A stretch of 64,000 bases of DNA, taken from NCBI RefSeq assembly GCF_038432375.1, contig NZ_JBCAUS010000003.1, forward strand, positions 124,001 through 188,000, given 5' to 3'. The position numbers and the translations under genes were made by a program. Of the stretch, positions 1 through 8,959 are shown piece after piece. The notes beneath the pieces were generated by a model. It worked only from the letters and a program-made list of their open reading frames with translations, ran no database searches and was not told where the DNA came from. This DNA comes from Methanococcoides sp. LMO-2 (lineage in GTDB: Archaea > Halobacteriota > Methanosarcinia > Methanosarcinales > Methanosarcinaceae). Positions within the stretch are counted from its first letter, which is position 1. Every line of letters starts with the position of its first letter.

Positions 1-326
1 TCGACCTGGTTTGCCATATCAAAGCTGCGTACAGCCTTTTTGTTGCCTTCCTTTTCTGCTTCCTCGATGAAGGCAGGGTACATCTCGCTGAATTCCATGG
101 TCTCTCCGGCAATTGCTTCCTGAAGGTTCTCCTCAGTGCTCTTTACCTCTCCCAGTACCCTCAGGTGATTGTGAGCATGTACTGTTTCTGCATATGCTGC
201 AGCCCTGAACAGTTTGGCGATCTTCGTGAAACCTTCCTTGTCAGCCATTTTTGCAAAAGCAAGGTACTTCCTGTTTGCCATTGATTCACCTGCAAACGCT
301 TCTTTCAGATTTTCGGTTGTACTCAT
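1..326 (-). CDS. Rubrerythrin, C-terminal part outside the window
   Basis: The reading frame runs off the left edge, so only about the first 108 residues are present. It begins MSTTENLKEAFAGESMANRKY and continues with a second helix pair (AAAYAETVHAHNHL, then AIAGETMEFSEMYPAF). This is the ferritin-like di-iron domain of rubrerythrin, with the expected Glu residues in AGES, YAETVHAH and AGETMEFSEM. Rubrerythrins are cytoplasmic peroxide reductases of anaerobes; a C-terminal rubredoxin-like Cys4 domain would lie beyond the edge and cannot be confirmed. The start is set by a strong ribosome binding site, GGAGGAAT, just upstream of the ATG. It is divergent from carS, with a short AT-rich gap that can hold both promoters. 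Confidence 0.9.
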   Translation of the reverse strand, partial: MSTTENLKEAFAGESMANRKYLAFAKMADKEGFTKIAKLFRAAAYAETVHAHNHLRVLGEVKSTEENLQEAIAGETMEFSEMYPAFIEEAEKEGNKKAVRSFDMANQV

Positions 327-514
327 GAGATTCCTCCATTTTTTACGATATTGCAAGTTAACTGTGCACATATCTAATATATGATTAATGGAAGGAAGAA
401 TCGGAGGAAGAGCATGTTAGAGGGACTGCCTGGTGAAAAGAAGAAAGGCCGGAGTTTGAGTTGGTTTTATATATCAATGGAGCAGATTAAAGCAAAAAAC
501 ATTGAGTTGATAAC

Positions 515-1075
515 ACGATCGAGCTAATTGTTCTTGCAGTATGGTTAATGCTTCCGGCATACCTGCCGAATCCTTTTGCAGCTGTCTTTGGAGGCGGTCG
601 CCCCATAGACGGTGGAAAGACAATGTCTGACGGCAGGCGCATCCTCGGGGATGGAAAGACCTTCCGCGGATTCTTTGCCGGACTTATATGCGGTACCCTT
701 GCAGGACTATTGCAGATGAGGCTGATCGAAAGCTACCCTGTGATACTGGGAGCACAACTTCCGACATTCGGAACAGGCGGCCTGAACACTACCATCGTTG
801 TGTTCGCTCTTGCTTTTGGCTCTCTCTTCGGAGACATGTTCATGAGCTTCTTCAAGAGACGTATGGGACTGAAACGAGGAGCTCCACTGCCTGTTGTGGA
901 CCAGCTTGATTTCGTCATGGGAGCACTAATATTTGCTTACCTGGCATCACCATACTGGTTCTCCGAACAGTTCACGTTCAAGATCATACTGGTAATCCTG
1001 ATCATCACACCCCTGCTTCACCTTGTGACGAATATCATAGGTTACTTCATGGGTGTCAAGAAAGAACCATGGTAA
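515..1075 (+). CDS. carS: CDP-archaeol synthase (CarS), probable ACG start
   Basis: CarS is an integral membrane CTP-transferase that activates 2,3-di-geranylgeranylglyceryl phosphate in archaeal polar lipid synthesis. Family signatures are LPAYLPNPFAA near the N-terminus, the glycine-rich GDGKTFRGF, and a late PVVDQLDFVMG; four to five hydrophobic helices are evident. The only ATG in frame is at 548, but starting there cuts into the first membrane helix. The frame stays open upstream to a stop at 503-505 and has no ATG, GTG or TTG in that stretch. An ACG at 515 sits directly behind GAGTTGATAAC, the same 11 bases that precede the ATG of argF at 5593, and gives the N-terminus (M)IELIVLAVWLMLPAY expected of the family. 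I therefore start at 515; a sequencing error or strain-specific ATG-to-ACG change is the alternative. pyrE follows 31 bases downstream. Confidence 0.8.
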   Translation, partial: TIELIVLAVWLMLPAYLPNPFAAVFGGGRPIDGGKTMSDGRRILGDGKTFRGFFAGLICGTLAGLLQMRLIESYPVILGAQLPTFGTGGLNTTIVVFALAFGSLFGDMFMSFFKRRMGLKRGAPLPVVDQLDFVMGALIFAYLASPYWFSEQFTFKIILVILIITPLLHLVTNIIGYFMGVKKEPW

Positions 1076-1106
1076 ATACCTAGCATCATAAAAGGAACGG
1101 ATCACA

Positions 1107-1652
1107 ATGACAACATCATCAAATGAAAAGGAAGAACTTATAGAAGCGCTCAAGGCCTGCGGAGCTGTCAAGTTCGGTGAATTCACCCTGGCATCCGGCA
1201 AGAAGAGCAAATACTATATAGATATCAAGAAGGCCAGCTCAGACCCTGGCACATTGAAGATCATCGCAAAGCAGGCGGCTGCACTTATCAAGGAAATGGA
1301 CATCGACATTGTTGGCGGTGTTGCACTTGGTGGTGTACCAATTGCCACAGCAGTATCTCTTGAGACTAACATGCCACTCCTCCTAATACGCAAATCTGCC
1401 AAGGAATATGGAACCGGCGGAAGATTTGTAGGCGACGCGGAGGAAGGTGACAGGATCATCCTGCTGGAAGATGTGACCACCAGTGGCGGCTCTGTGCTGG
1501 AGGCTATCGGTGCAATAAGGGAGGCAGGATGCATCATTGACAAAGTGATCACCGTAGTGGACCGCGAGGACGGTGCAACTGAGAACCTCGGTGAGATCGA
1601 TGTGAAGCTTGTCCCGCTTGTGCGTGCAAGTGACCTCCTTGCTGACAAATAA
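1107..1652 (+). CDS. pyrE: Orotate phosphoribosyltransferase
   Basis: This 181-residue cytoplasmic enzyme transfers phosphoribosyl from PRPP to orotate, giving OMP in pyrimidine synthesis. The type I phosphoribosyltransferase PRPP loop is clear (ILLEDVTTSGGSVLEA, about residues 120-135). So are the N-terminal substrate-binding FTLASGKKSKYYID and the flexible-loop lysines in LIRKSAKEYGTGG. Length is normal for archaeal PyrE. It follows carS closely in the same direction and is probably cotranscribed. A hairpin with a U tract lies just after its stop. Confidence 0.95.
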   Translation: MTTSSNEKEELIEALKACGAVKFGEFTLASGKKSKYYIDIKKASSDPGTLKIIAKQAAALIKEMDIDIVGGVALGGVPIATAVSLETNMPLLLIRKSAKEYGTGGRFVGDAEEGDRIILLEDVTTSGGSVLEAIGAIREAGCIIDKVITVVDREDGATENLGEIDVKLVPLVRASDLLADK

Positions 1653-1660
1653 AACAATAG

Positions 1661-1702
1661 GATTGCAGCAGTAAAGTTATTCTGCTGCAATTGGCTTTTT
1701 TT
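1661..1702 (+). terminator. Hairpin and T tract after pyrE
   Basis: Arms ATTGCAGCAG (1662-1671) and CTGCTGCAAT (1682-1691) are perfectly complementary with a 10-base loop, followed by a T run. This is a typical 3' end for the carS-pyrE transcript. Confidence 0.75.
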
Positions 1703-1737
1703 AGTTTATTTCCACTTACGGATTTTTGCCGCTCGCA

Positions 1738-1747
1738 CTTTAAATAG
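1738..1747 (+). promoter_or_regulatory. Probable TATA box of hcp and its long leader
   Basis: CTTTAAATAG matches the archaeal box A pattern and would start transcription near 1770, leaving a leader of about 160 bases before hcp. The leader holds several paired motifs: TATAGAGG near 1765 against CCTCTATA near 1815, a repeated GTAGCATT, and GTGTT/AACAC around 1850. They may be regulator sites or RNA folds. Nothing here identifies the regulator. Confidence 0.4.
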
Positions 1748-1929
1748 TTTTAACGACATAGCCTATAGAGGAGTGGGTTAGTAGCATTCATTTTGAAGTA
1801 TCAAAGTGGAAACTGCCTCTATAAGTAGCATTATCCCTGATATAACAGTGTTAACTCTCGAACACAATTGTATTTCGGGCAGAGAGAGCCACATACCTAC
1901 ATACCATACCTAAAATTCAAGGTGATAAT

Positions 1930-3549
1930 ATGTTCTGTTACCAGTGTGAAGAAACAATGAACGGGGAAGGCTGCACAAAGAACGGCATGTGCGGCAAGAA
2001 AGGGGAGGTTGCAGACCTTCAGGACGATCTCATCTATGTACTTAAGAGCGTTGCATTCTATAACCAGAAAGCAAGGAAGGCTAAAATTTCTGAGGAGATC
2101 ACTGATGATTTCATGCTCGATGCACTGTTCTCAACAATAACAAATACCGATTTCAGAGCAACTGGTATCCAGGAACGCATTGACAGGGGATTTGAACTGC
2201 GTGATGAGATCAAACAGAAACTTCTGGACAACAATGCACTTGATGAAAGCGACCTTCCTGAGATCGCAACCGTAACACCGGAAAACCTCAAGGACAGGAA
2301 TACCGGCATACTTGCAACAGAGAACGAAGATATACGGTCATTAAGGGAACTGCTCATCTTTGGTATCAAAGGAATTGCAGCATACGGACATCATGCCATG
2401 GTGCTTGGCCAGACCAACAAGAAAGTGCTTTCATTCATAGAGGAAGGCCTTGTGGCAACCACGGATGACAGCCTGACCGATAAGAACCTCGTCTCACTTG
2501 TCCTGAGATGCGGGGAAAAGGGTTTCGATATAATGGCAGCACTTGATACGGCTAATACTGGTGCGTTCGGAAACCCTGAACCTACGGAGGTCAATATCGG
2601 AACAAGGGACAGACCGGGAATCCTCATCAGCGGACATGACCTGAATGACCTGAAACAACTACTTGACCAGACCGAGGGAACAGGTGTTGATGTCTATACT
2701 CACGGTGAGATGCTGCCTGCAAATTCATATCCGGAATTCAAAAAGTACGAACATCTTGTCGGCAACTACGGTGGATCCTGGTGGCACCAGAAGCAGGAAT
2801 TCGAAAGCTTCAACGGACCTATACTGATGACAAGCAACTGTATAGTCCCTCCAAAGAAGACCTACATGGACAGAATATATACTACCGGTTCTGTTGGTTT
2901 TGATGGCGTCACACACCTAGTAGCCAAAGATGGCAAGAAAGATTTCTCAGCCATCATCGAGCAGGCAAAGAAGTGTGAACCTCCGGTGCAACTGGAAGAA
3001 GGTAGCATTATGGGCGGCTTTGCTTACGACTCCGTACTGACCAATGCAGACAAGATCGTTGATGCGGTCAAATCAGGCAAGATAAAGAAGTTCATTGTCA
3101 TGGCAGGTTGTGACGGACGTCACAAGGACAGGCAGTACTACACGGATTTCGCAGAAGCTTTGCCAAAGGATACTGTCATACTGACCGCTGGCTGTGCAAA
3201 ATACCGCTACAATAAACTTGGTCTTGGAGACATCGACGGCATTCCAAGGGTACTGGATGCAGGACAGTGTAATGATTGTTTTTCACTGGTAATCATCGCA
3301 CAGGGACTTATGGCCAGACTTGGATTCATAGATGTTAACGAAGCACCTATCTCGTACAATATTGCATGGTACGAACAAAAGGCAGTCCTTGTGTTGCTTG
3401 CCCTCCTGAGGATGGGAATACAGGACATTGTACTTGGCCCGACACTTCCGGCATTTGTCTCACCAAATGTCCTGAAGGTATTGGTGGATGAGTTCAACAT
3501 ATCACCTAACACCAACGTAGAAGAGGACATGGAGAGACTCTTAAAATAA
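1930..3549 (+). CDS. hcp: Hybrid cluster protein (hydroxylamine reductase type)
   Basis: Hcp carries a cubane Fe-S cluster and a hybrid Fe-S-O cluster and reduces hydroxylamine or nitric oxide in vitro; in anaerobes it is linked to nitrosative stress. The N-terminal cluster Cys are C3, C6, C15 and C21, spacing CX2CX8CX5C, which is the strict-anaerobe class carrying a [4Fe-4S] cluster. Later Cys and Glu ligand regions are present ([57 protein letters not shown]). At 539 residues it is the usual length. The start follows AGGTGATAAT. A small cupin gene follows 27 bases downstream, suggesting a two-gene unit. Confidence 0.95.
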   Translation: MFCYQCEETMNGEGCTKNGMCGKKGEVADLQDDLIYVLKSVAFYNQKARKAKISEEITDDFMLDALFSTITNTDFRATGIQERIDRGFELRDEIKQKLLDNNALDESDLPEIATVTPENLKDRNTGILATENEDIRSLRELLIFGIKGIAAYGHHAMVLGQTNKKVLSFIEEGLVATTDDSLTDKNLVSLVLRCGEKGFDIMAALDTANTGAFGNPEPTEVNIGTRDRPGILISGHDLNDLKQLLDQTEGTGVDVYTHGEMLPANSYPEFKKYEHLVGNYGGSWWHQKQEFESFNGPILMTSNCIVPPKKTYMDRIYTTGSVGFDGVTHLVAKDGKKDFSAIIEQAKKCEPPVQLEEGSIMGGFAYDSVLTNADKIVDAVKSGKIKKFIVMAGCDGRHKDRQYYTDFAEALPKDTVILTAGCAKYRYNKLGLGDIDGIPRVLDAGQCNDCFSLVIIAQGLMARLGFIDVNEAPISYNIAWYEQKAVLVLLALLRMGIQDIVLGPTLPAFVSPNVLKVLVDEFNISPNTNVEEDMERLLK

Positions 3550-3576
3550 GCGCTTAACAATGGAGACGAGGAAATC

Positions 3577-3891
3577 ATGAAGATCATAGAATTAGATAAA
3601 GCACCTGAGAAAGAGAACCCTCACAAAGTACTTGCTAAAGGCCTTTTCGATACCGAGCAGGTCCAGGTCGTACACCTTGAGCTCAAACCCGGAGAGGCAC
3701 TTAAACTGCACAAGACACCAATGAACGTGTTCTTCTATGTACTCGAAGGTACCGGTATCGTTGTGATCGGAGACGAGGAAGAAACTGTCTCGAAGGACAC
3801 ACTTATCGAAAGTCCAAAGGCCATACCTCATTTACTGAGAAATGAGAGTGATAGCCTATTCCGTTTCCTCGTTGTGAAGCTGAAAGAGTAA
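3577..3891 (+). CDS. Small single-domain cupin protein
   Basis: A 104-residue cytoplasmic protein consisting of one cupin beta-barrel. The first motif is LKPGEALKLHKTPMNVFFYVLEG and the second is LIESPKAIPHLLRNES. The usual first-motif HxH is only H-K-T here, so metal binding, if any, uses a partial ligand set with the later His. It lies directly behind hcp and ends at a strong terminator, so it probably serves the same stress response, for example as a sensor or accessory; that is inference. The substrate cannot be read from sequence. Confidence 0.8.
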   Translation: MKIIELDKAPEKENPHKVLAKGLFDTEQVQVVHLELKPGEALKLHKTPMNVFFYVLEGTGIVVIGDEEETVSKDTLIESPKAIPHLLRNESDSLFRFLVVKLKE

Positions 3892-3908
3892 ATAAGCTAT
3901 AGTAAAGA

Positions 3909-3951
3909 GGTTGCATCCACAACAAGGATGCAACCAATATTTTTTTTCTTC
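3909..3951 (+). terminator. Strong terminator after the hcp-cupin unit
   Basis: Perfect 10-bp arms GGTTGCATCC (3909-3918) and GGATGCAACC (3926-3935) with a 7-base loop, followed by about ten T residues. Confidence 0.9.
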
Positions 3952-4268
3952 TTAATGGTAAGTTGTTCCTTCTTTTTTGATATGCTTATAATCAGAACGC
4001 TATCCAGCCTGTACACATACTTCAGGATATATTTTTACATTATGGCACTCTTTTTTTGAATGAAATTAAAATGCTATACAAAAAGACAAAATGTCACCGT
4101 TAACAAAGAGATCATGTCGGAAAGTATTTATTTAATACAAAGAGAATTAGCTCCCTTAACATATCTAAATAAACATATCAATATTACTTTTTCAATGATA
4201 TAATGAAAATAATAAAATAAATTTATTATTAACATCAATACATTTTTTATTCAAATGAGGTTATACAG
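3952..4268. other. AT-rich intergenic region upstream of purD
   Basis: About 320 bases without a credible gene. Composition is strongly AT-rich, especially from 4120 to 4250, with several TATA-like stretches (for example around 4128 TATTTATTTAATA). It probably carries the promoter of purD-argF. I see no conserved hairpin or tRNA. Confidence 0.5.
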
Positions 4269-5570
4269 ATGAATGTTCTAATCGTTGGTGGCGGCGGCAG
4301 AGAAAATGCAATCGCAGATGCTGTTGCAAGAAGTGAACGCAAACCTGCAATGTTCTCAGTAATGGCAAAGAAGAACCCCGGAATTGCCAGCTTGTGTGAA
4401 GACGTACTTCTGGTCAAGGAGACAGAGGTGGAAAAGGTAGTCGAATACGCAAGATCAAAGAACATAGAAGTTGCTTTTGTCGGACCGGAAGCACCTCTTG
4501 CAGCCGGTCTTGCAGATGCCCTTGAGGAAGCTGGCATCGGAGTTGTCGGCCCTAAGAAAGATGTCGCACGTATCGAGTTCGACAAGGCATGGGCCCGCAA
4601 TTTCATGAGGGACAACAACATCGATGGATGTCCTGCATTCAAAGTATTCTCAAGCGAGGAAGGACTTGAGGACTACATCGAGGAACTTGGCAACGTTGCC
4701 ATCAAGCCTGCAGGACTTACAGGTGGTAAAGGTGTCAAGGTCATGGGAGACCAGTTACCTGACACAAAGGCTGCTTTTGAATATTCAAGATCATTGCTCG
4801 ACGGCGACAATGTCGTTGTGGAAGAGAACCTTATCGGCGAGGAGTTCACATTACAGGCGTTCGTTGACGGAAAGAACCTTGCGTTCACACCATGCGTGCA
4901 GGACCACAAGCGTGCCTTTGAGAACGATCTGGGACCAAACACCGGCGGAATGGGATCATATTCCAGTGCCGACGAACTTCTTCCTTTCATGAACGTCGAT
5001 GACATCGAACCTGCAAGGGAGATCATGAAGGCAACCGTGAAAGCCCTGCATGAAGCAACCGGCACACCGTTCAAGGGAATCCTTTACGGCCAGTTCATCC
5101 TTACAAAGGCCGGACCAAAAGTAATTGAGTTTAATGCAAGGTTCGGCGACCCTGAAGCTATGAACGTGCTTCCACTGCTCGAGACCGATATGGTGGATGT
5201 CATGTCCGCAGTTGCCAATGGAACACTTGACGAGCTTGATGTAAAGTTCGCCCACAAGGCGACCGTCTGCAAGTATGCAGTACCTGCAGGATATCCTGAC
5301 GAGCCTACAAAGGACAAGGAGGTCGTTGTTGGAGATATCGGTGATGCAATATTGTTCTATTCAAGCGTATATGAGAAGGATGGAAAGGTCTACACAACCG
5401 GCTCCAGGGCTGTAGCTGTTGTGGGTATCGAGGAAACCATCGACAAGGCTGAGAAGATCGCGCAGAATGCACTGGAGAACATTATCGGAGACCTGCATTT
5501 CAGAAACGACATCGGAAAGCCGGAACTTATCCAGAGAAGGATAGACCACATGGAAGAGATCCGTGGTTAA
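4269..5570 (+). CDS. purD: Phosphoribosylamine-glycine ligase (GARS)
   Basis: This ATP-grasp enzyme joins glycine to 5-phosphoribosylamine, the second step of purine synthesis. The N-terminal Rossmann-like loop is [15 protein letters not shown]. The ATP-grasp segments are seen in [20 protein letters not shown]-like [19 protein letters not shown], and the metal-binding [20 protein letters not shown]. At 433 residues it is full length. argF follows after 22 bases. Confidence 0.97.
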   Translation: MNVLIVGGGGRENAIADAVARSERKPAMFSVMAKKNPGIASLCEDVLLVKETEVEKVVEYARSKNIEVAFVGPEAPLAAGLADALEEAGIGVVGPKKDVARIEFDKAWARNFMRDNNIDGCPAFKVFSSEEGLEDYIEELGNVAIKPAGLTGGKGVKVMGDQLPDTKAAFEYSRSLLDGDNVVVEENLIGEEFTLQAFVDGKNLAFTPCVQDHKRAFENDLGPNTGGMGSYSSADELLPFMNVDDIEPAREIMKATVKALHEATGTPFKGILYGQFILTKAGPKVIEFNARFGDPEAMNVLPLLETDMVDVMSAVANGTLDELDVKFAHKATVCKYAVPAGYPDEPTKDKEVVVGDIGDAILFYSSVYEKDGKVYTTGSRAVAVVGIEETIDKAEKIAQNALENIIGDLHFRNDIGKPELIQRRIDHMEEIRG

Positions 5571-5592
5571 CTATCGAACCTGAGTTGATAAC

Positions 5593-6498
5593 ATGAAACA
5601 TTTACTATCAATGACCGACCTTGCACCCGAAGAGATCATCGAGATCCTTGACATGGCAGAAGACCTCAAGGAGAAGAGGGTCCGCGGGAAGGTCACAGAC
5701 CTGCTTAAGAACAAGAGCCTTGCGATGATATTCGAAAAGTCATCCACAAGGACAAGGGTCTCGTTCGAGGTTGCAATGAGCGACCTTGGCGGACATTCCA
5801 TTTACCTTAATTCAAGGGACATTCAGATCGGACGCGGTGAAACAGTATCAGACACCGCAGAAGTGCTCTCACGCTACGTTGCAGGTATCACTGCAAGGGT
5901 GAACAGCCACAAGACCGTTGAGGATCTTGCTGCACACTCACAGGTACCGGTCATTAACGCACTTTCCGACCTTGAGCACCCATGCCAGATCCTGGCTGAT
6001 TTCCTGACAATCCGCGAGTACAAGAACCGCCTTAAGGGATTGAAGTTCGCATGGATAGGCGATGGTAACAACGTCTGTAACTCACTTATCCTCGGGTGTG
6101 CCCTCGTTGGTATGGAGATCGCTGTTGCATGTCCAGAAGGATATGAGCCAATGCCAGAGATCGTGACAAAGGGCAGGGAACTTGGTGGAGAGATCACTAT
6201 CACGAACGATCCACAAGAAGCTGCAAGGGATGCAGATGTACTCTATACTGACGTCTGGGTATCCATGGGCGATGAGGAAGAAAGGGACAAAAGGCTTAGC
6301 GATCTTGCAGACTACCAGATCAATTCCGAACTGGTGGCTGTTGCAAAGCACAATGTGATCGTCATGCACTGCCTGCCTGCACACAGGGGTGAGGAGATCT
6401 CAGCAGAGGTCATGGAAGGACCACATTCCGTTGTCTTCGACCAGGCAGAGAACCGTCTTCATGCGCAGAAGGCACTTATTCTGAAACTGATGGCATAA
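5593..6498 (+). CDS. argF: Ornithine carbamoyltransferase
   Basis: Transfers the carbamoyl group from carbamoyl phosphate to ornithine, giving citrulline in arginine synthesis. The carbamoyl-phosphate loop [10 protein letters not shown] is at about residue 53, HPCQILADF at about residue 128, and the ornithine-binding [12 protein letters not shown] near residue 258. The C-terminal [14 protein letters not shown] is the helix that packs back on the domain. At 301 residues it is the standard length. The ATG follows GAGTTGATAAC, the same leader seen before carS. It is probably cotranscribed with purD. Confidence 0.97.
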   Translation: MKHLLSMTDLAPEEIIEILDMAEDLKEKRVRGKVTDLLKNKSLAMIFEKSSTRTRVSFEVAMSDLGGHSIYLNSRDIQIGRGETVSDTAEVLSRYVAGITARVNSHKTVEDLAAHSQVPVINALSDLEHPCQILADFLTIREYKNRLKGLKFAWIGDGNNVCNSLILGCALVGMEIAVACPEGYEPMPEIVTKGRELGGEITITNDPQEAARDADVLYTDVWVSMGDEEERDKRLSDLADYQINSELVAVAKHNVIVMHCLPAHRGEEISAEVMEGPHSVVFDQAENRLHAQKALILKLMA

Positions 6499-6520
6499 GA
6501 TGCCATCCATTTTCTTCTTT
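6491..6520 (+). terminator. Hairpin overlapping the argF stop
   Basis: TGGCAT (6491-6496) pairs with ATGCCA (6500-6505) across the stop codon and is followed by a pyrimidine/T-rich stretch. A second pair, CTTTTGAAG/CTTCAAAAG at 6517-6535, follows immediately. It is a plausible 3' end for purD-argF. Confidence 0.5.
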
Positions 6521-6644
6521 TGAAGCCTTCAAAAGGCCTGATACAATTTTAACGCCGTTATCCATTTTAAGGCTACGATACGTTTTGCACATCCGTCGCC
6601 AATTAAAGGTGGGTTAGGCTATATACGAACGAAGACAACCTATG

Positions 6645-6766
6645 TATTAGATCAAGAGTTCCTGTTTCTTCTACTCTTGATCGACTCCTTTAGATACTTT
6701 TTTTGAAGACCGGGATCTTCAAAACAACCTCCAAAACTCCTTTGAAAGGGGCCATTGGCCCTTTTT
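6645..6766 (+). ncRNA. Candidate structured small RNA
   Basis: A 399-base gap holds an ordered set of structures. There is a TATA-like GGCTATATACG near 6618; a 10-bp perfect stem GATCAAGAGT (6650-6659)/ACTCTTGATC (6673-6682); a second stem around GAAGACCGGGATCTTC (6703-6718); and a terminator-like GGGCC (6749-6753)/GGCCC (6757-6761) followed by five T. The spacing from the TATA-like motif to the first stem fits a start near 6645. No RNA family was recognised and no protein is encoded. It could instead be a long leader of the 71-residue gene at 6898, but the terminator argues for a separate transcript. Confidence 0.4.
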
Positions 6767-6897
6767 AACATTAAATGTATCCATTAATCTATTCATTCCT
6801 TATTCCATCCATTTGCAAGTGTTTTTGGATATAATAATGATGTTAACACTGATAACTTTTCAAAGAAAACATAAGACATATTAAGCATGGAGATAAT

Positions 6898-7113
6898 ATG
6901 CATAAAATGGTGATAGATATGTGGACATTCTCAAAATTAAGTAAAGAAAATATGGACGCAATTGGTGCAGCAGAAGAAAAACTAGGTGTGACCCTTATTG
7001 CTTTTTCAGAAGAGGGCACCAAATTTGCAGATCTCGGCGATGAAGCTGTCAAAGAAGTAAAGGCACTTGAAGAGAAATTAGGCCTTTCCCTTGTAGCTCT
7101 TGAGACAAAATAA
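6898..7113 (+). CDS. Small conserved-looking protein, 71 residues, function unknown
   Basis: The frame encodes a soluble, Lys/Glu-rich helical protein with no Cys and no signal peptide; I do not recognise a family. It shows an internal echo: EEKLGVTLIAFSEEG at about residues 24-38 resembles EEKLGLSLVALETK at the C-terminus, suggesting two related helix-strand units of about 30 residues. GGAGATAAT precedes the first ATG; a second ATG seven codons in is possible, as MWTFSKLSKEN looks like the ordered start. A weak hairpin and T-rich stretch follow at about 7117-7155. It stands alone between the candidate small RNA and tRNA-Leu. Confidence 0.7.
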   Translation: MHKMVIDMWTFSKLSKENMDAIGAAEEKLGVTLIAFSEEGTKFADLGDEAVKEVKALEEKLGLSLVALETK

Positions 7114-7266
7114 GATCGGATGTAACACCTTACACCCCTCTCATTCCTTTTTCTTTTTTCCTCTATTATCATTTTATCTTCATTTCCACATGACCTGACC
7201 ACATCAATCGAACCCCGGAACCACAACGCTTAATAATGAAAAACACTACTATTGGCTAGCCAAGGT

Positions 7267-7351
7267 GCGAGGGTTGCCCAGCCAGGCCAAAGGCGATAGG
7301 TTCAGGGCCTATTCTCGTAGGAGTTCGAGGGTTCGAATCCCTTCCCTCGCA
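7267..7351 (+). tRNA. tRNA-Leu (anticodon CAG)
   Basis: The acceptor strands GCGAGGG (7267-7273) and CCCTCGC (7344-7350) pair fully, with discriminator A at 7351 and no encoded CCA. The anticodon stem ATAGG/CCTAT encloses the loop TTCAGGG, giving anticodon CAG. The long variable arm is class II, and the T arm GAGGG-TTCGAAT-CCCTT is intact. A TATA-like TTAATAAT lies about 35 bases upstream and a T-rich stretch follows. The CCA end would be added by the enzyme encoded at 37.2-38.5 kb. Confidence 0.95.
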
Positions 7352-7509
7352 TCCATTCTTTTTTCAATTCACTACACATGGATACATGATATGGCGATAA
7401 TAAAAAGCAAATATAAGGCCATTATGAATTCAAAAAATGTCCATGTTCATATCAAGGAAGTATCAAAAAGAAAAGAAATTGGGTGGCTTTGAAAAGAATA
7501 GTATCGTAT

Positions 7510-8061
7510 TCAAAGGAAGAACGAAGCTCCAATTACAATAAACAGGACACCTGCTGCTGTTGAGATCGTCCTTTTGTTGATCTTCTCCATCATGAACTTG
7601 CCTACATAGATAGCCATACATGACAGGACGAACAATGCAAATACCACACCGATAAAGACCATAACCGGATTGTACTGAGTGGCAAAAAGAGCAGATGCAA
7701 GTTGTGTTTTATCACCCATCTCAGATACAAGGATAAGGCCAAATCCCGAGATAAAAGGATTTTTCAGGTCGTAGGAACCATCACTTTCATCATCTTCCCT
7801 GTTCAGCAAAGTCATTAATCCAAAAATTATGAACAGGATACCTGCACCTATACGTACATAGTCCATTGGGACCCTGTCAGCTATGAAGTTACCTAAAAGG
7901 ATTGCAAGACCATCTGTTAATATGAATGCAAGCATCACACCTGCAAGTAATGAAGCATGCTTTTTTGTCTTAGTAGATAAGACGAGAACTGCAAGCTGGG
8001 TCTTATCACCCATTTCAGCAAGTCCTACAAGAAGGAATGGAATCAGAAGATCCTGGATCAT
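7510..8061 (-). CDS. GDT1/TMEM165 (UPF0016) family divalent-cation transporter
   Basis: A 183-residue membrane protein with six predicted hydrophobic helices in two inverted halves. Each half carries the family hallmark E-x-G-D-K-T: LAEMGDKTQLA at about residue 15 and VSEMGDKTQLA at about residue 113. Family members export manganese or exchange Ca2+/Mn2+ for protons; the precise ion here is unknown. The two halves are joined by an acidic cytoplasmic loop (REDDESDG). It is monocistronic and divergent from the GNAT gene. Confidence 0.9.
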   Translation of the reverse strand: MIQDLLIPFLLVGLAEMGDKTQLAVLVLSTKTKKHASLLAGVMLAFILTDGLAILLGNFIADRVPMDYVRIGAGILFIIFGLMTLLNREDDESDGSYDLKNPFISGFGLILVSEMGDKTQLASALFATQYNPVMVFIGVVFALFVLSCMAIYVGKFMMEKINKRTISTAAGVLFIVIGASFFL

Positions 8062-8222
8062 TGGACAGTAATCGTAAGTATTATATTTATTCTATATGGT
8101 ACTTTAAAAATTCAGTATAAATTAAACTAAGATGATCTTGTAGAAAGTCGTTATTATAGAAATTCAGATGTTCAAATAACAAATATTGACAAACAAGATC
8201 ATCCTGATATGGAAGGTTACAA

Positions 8223-8813
8223 ATGAAGCTGGAGTGGAACAAAGACAACATTGTTTTCAGCTATTGCAAAGGAGCAGACCTGAAAGAGATAGCATTAATG
8301 CTTTCAAAGGAAAGTGTCTGCAAGTACATGTTCTTCGGACCAAACACAGAAGAAACTACGATGGCTTATTTCTCACCATTCATAAGTTCAATAGAGAATG
8401 ATCTGAAAGAAGAGAAGATACCAGATTTCAGTGTGTTCACGATCAGGGAAAAGGATTCCGGCAATTTCATAGGCCAATGTGCCCTGTTCCCGATAGAATT
8501 CACCAATGGCAACTATCTCATCGGATACCAGATAGACGATACCCAGTGGGAAAAAGGGTATGGAAGTGCTGCCTGTGAGTTCCTGGTGTATTACGCTTTT
8601 ACTATGCTTGATGCTTTCAGGCTTACCGGGGATTGTACAGAAGGAAATGTAGCTTCCGAAAAAACAATGACAAAGTCCGGTTTTCAGTCAGAAGGGAGAC
8701 AGAAAAGATACTGGCTTCATAATGGTAAATGGTATGACCGGCTCCTTTTTGGTTTGATGAAGGAGGATATTCCTGAGAAGAGACTGGAATCTTTGAGAGG
8801 AATCTACGGGTGA
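8223..8813 (+). CDS. GNAT family N-acetyltransferase
   Basis: A 196-residue soluble protein of the RimJ/RimL-type acetyltransferase fold. It shows the beta4 segment IGYQIDDTQWEKGYGSAACEFL, with the acetyl-CoA pyrophosphate-binding loop in WEKGYGSA, followed by LTGDCTEGNVASEKTMTKSGF, the usual N-x-x-S-x-x-x-x-x-K-x-G-F segment. The substrate may be a protein N-terminus or a small amine and cannot be told from sequence. It stands alone, starting with an ATG at 8223. Confidence 0.85.
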   Translation: MKLEWNKDNIVFSYCKGADLKEIALMLSKESVCKYMFFGPNTEETTMAYFSPFISSIENDLKEEKIPDFSVFTIREKDSGNFIGQCALFPIEFTNGNYLIGYQIDDTQWEKGYGSAACEFLVYYAFTMLDAFRLTGDCTEGNVASEKTMTKSGFQSEGRQKRYWLHNGKWYDRLLFGLMKEDIPEKRLESLRGIYG

Positions 8814-8959
8814 AATGAAATATTTCTGAAATCAAAACTATCAGATCACCCCACTTCATCCAACATTTGTATCGTTCTCTTTATATTACGGCAGGTTCTA
8901 ATAATTATCAGGGAGTTAAAAATAAAAGCTTTCAATCAACATAAAGGGGAGTATTAAAA

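Noticed and set aside
7391-7492. 33-codon frame after tRNA-Leu (MAIIKSKYKAIMNSKNV...)
   Set aside because: No ribosome binding site or promoter, and it lies in the tRNA 3' flank; composition is unremarkable.
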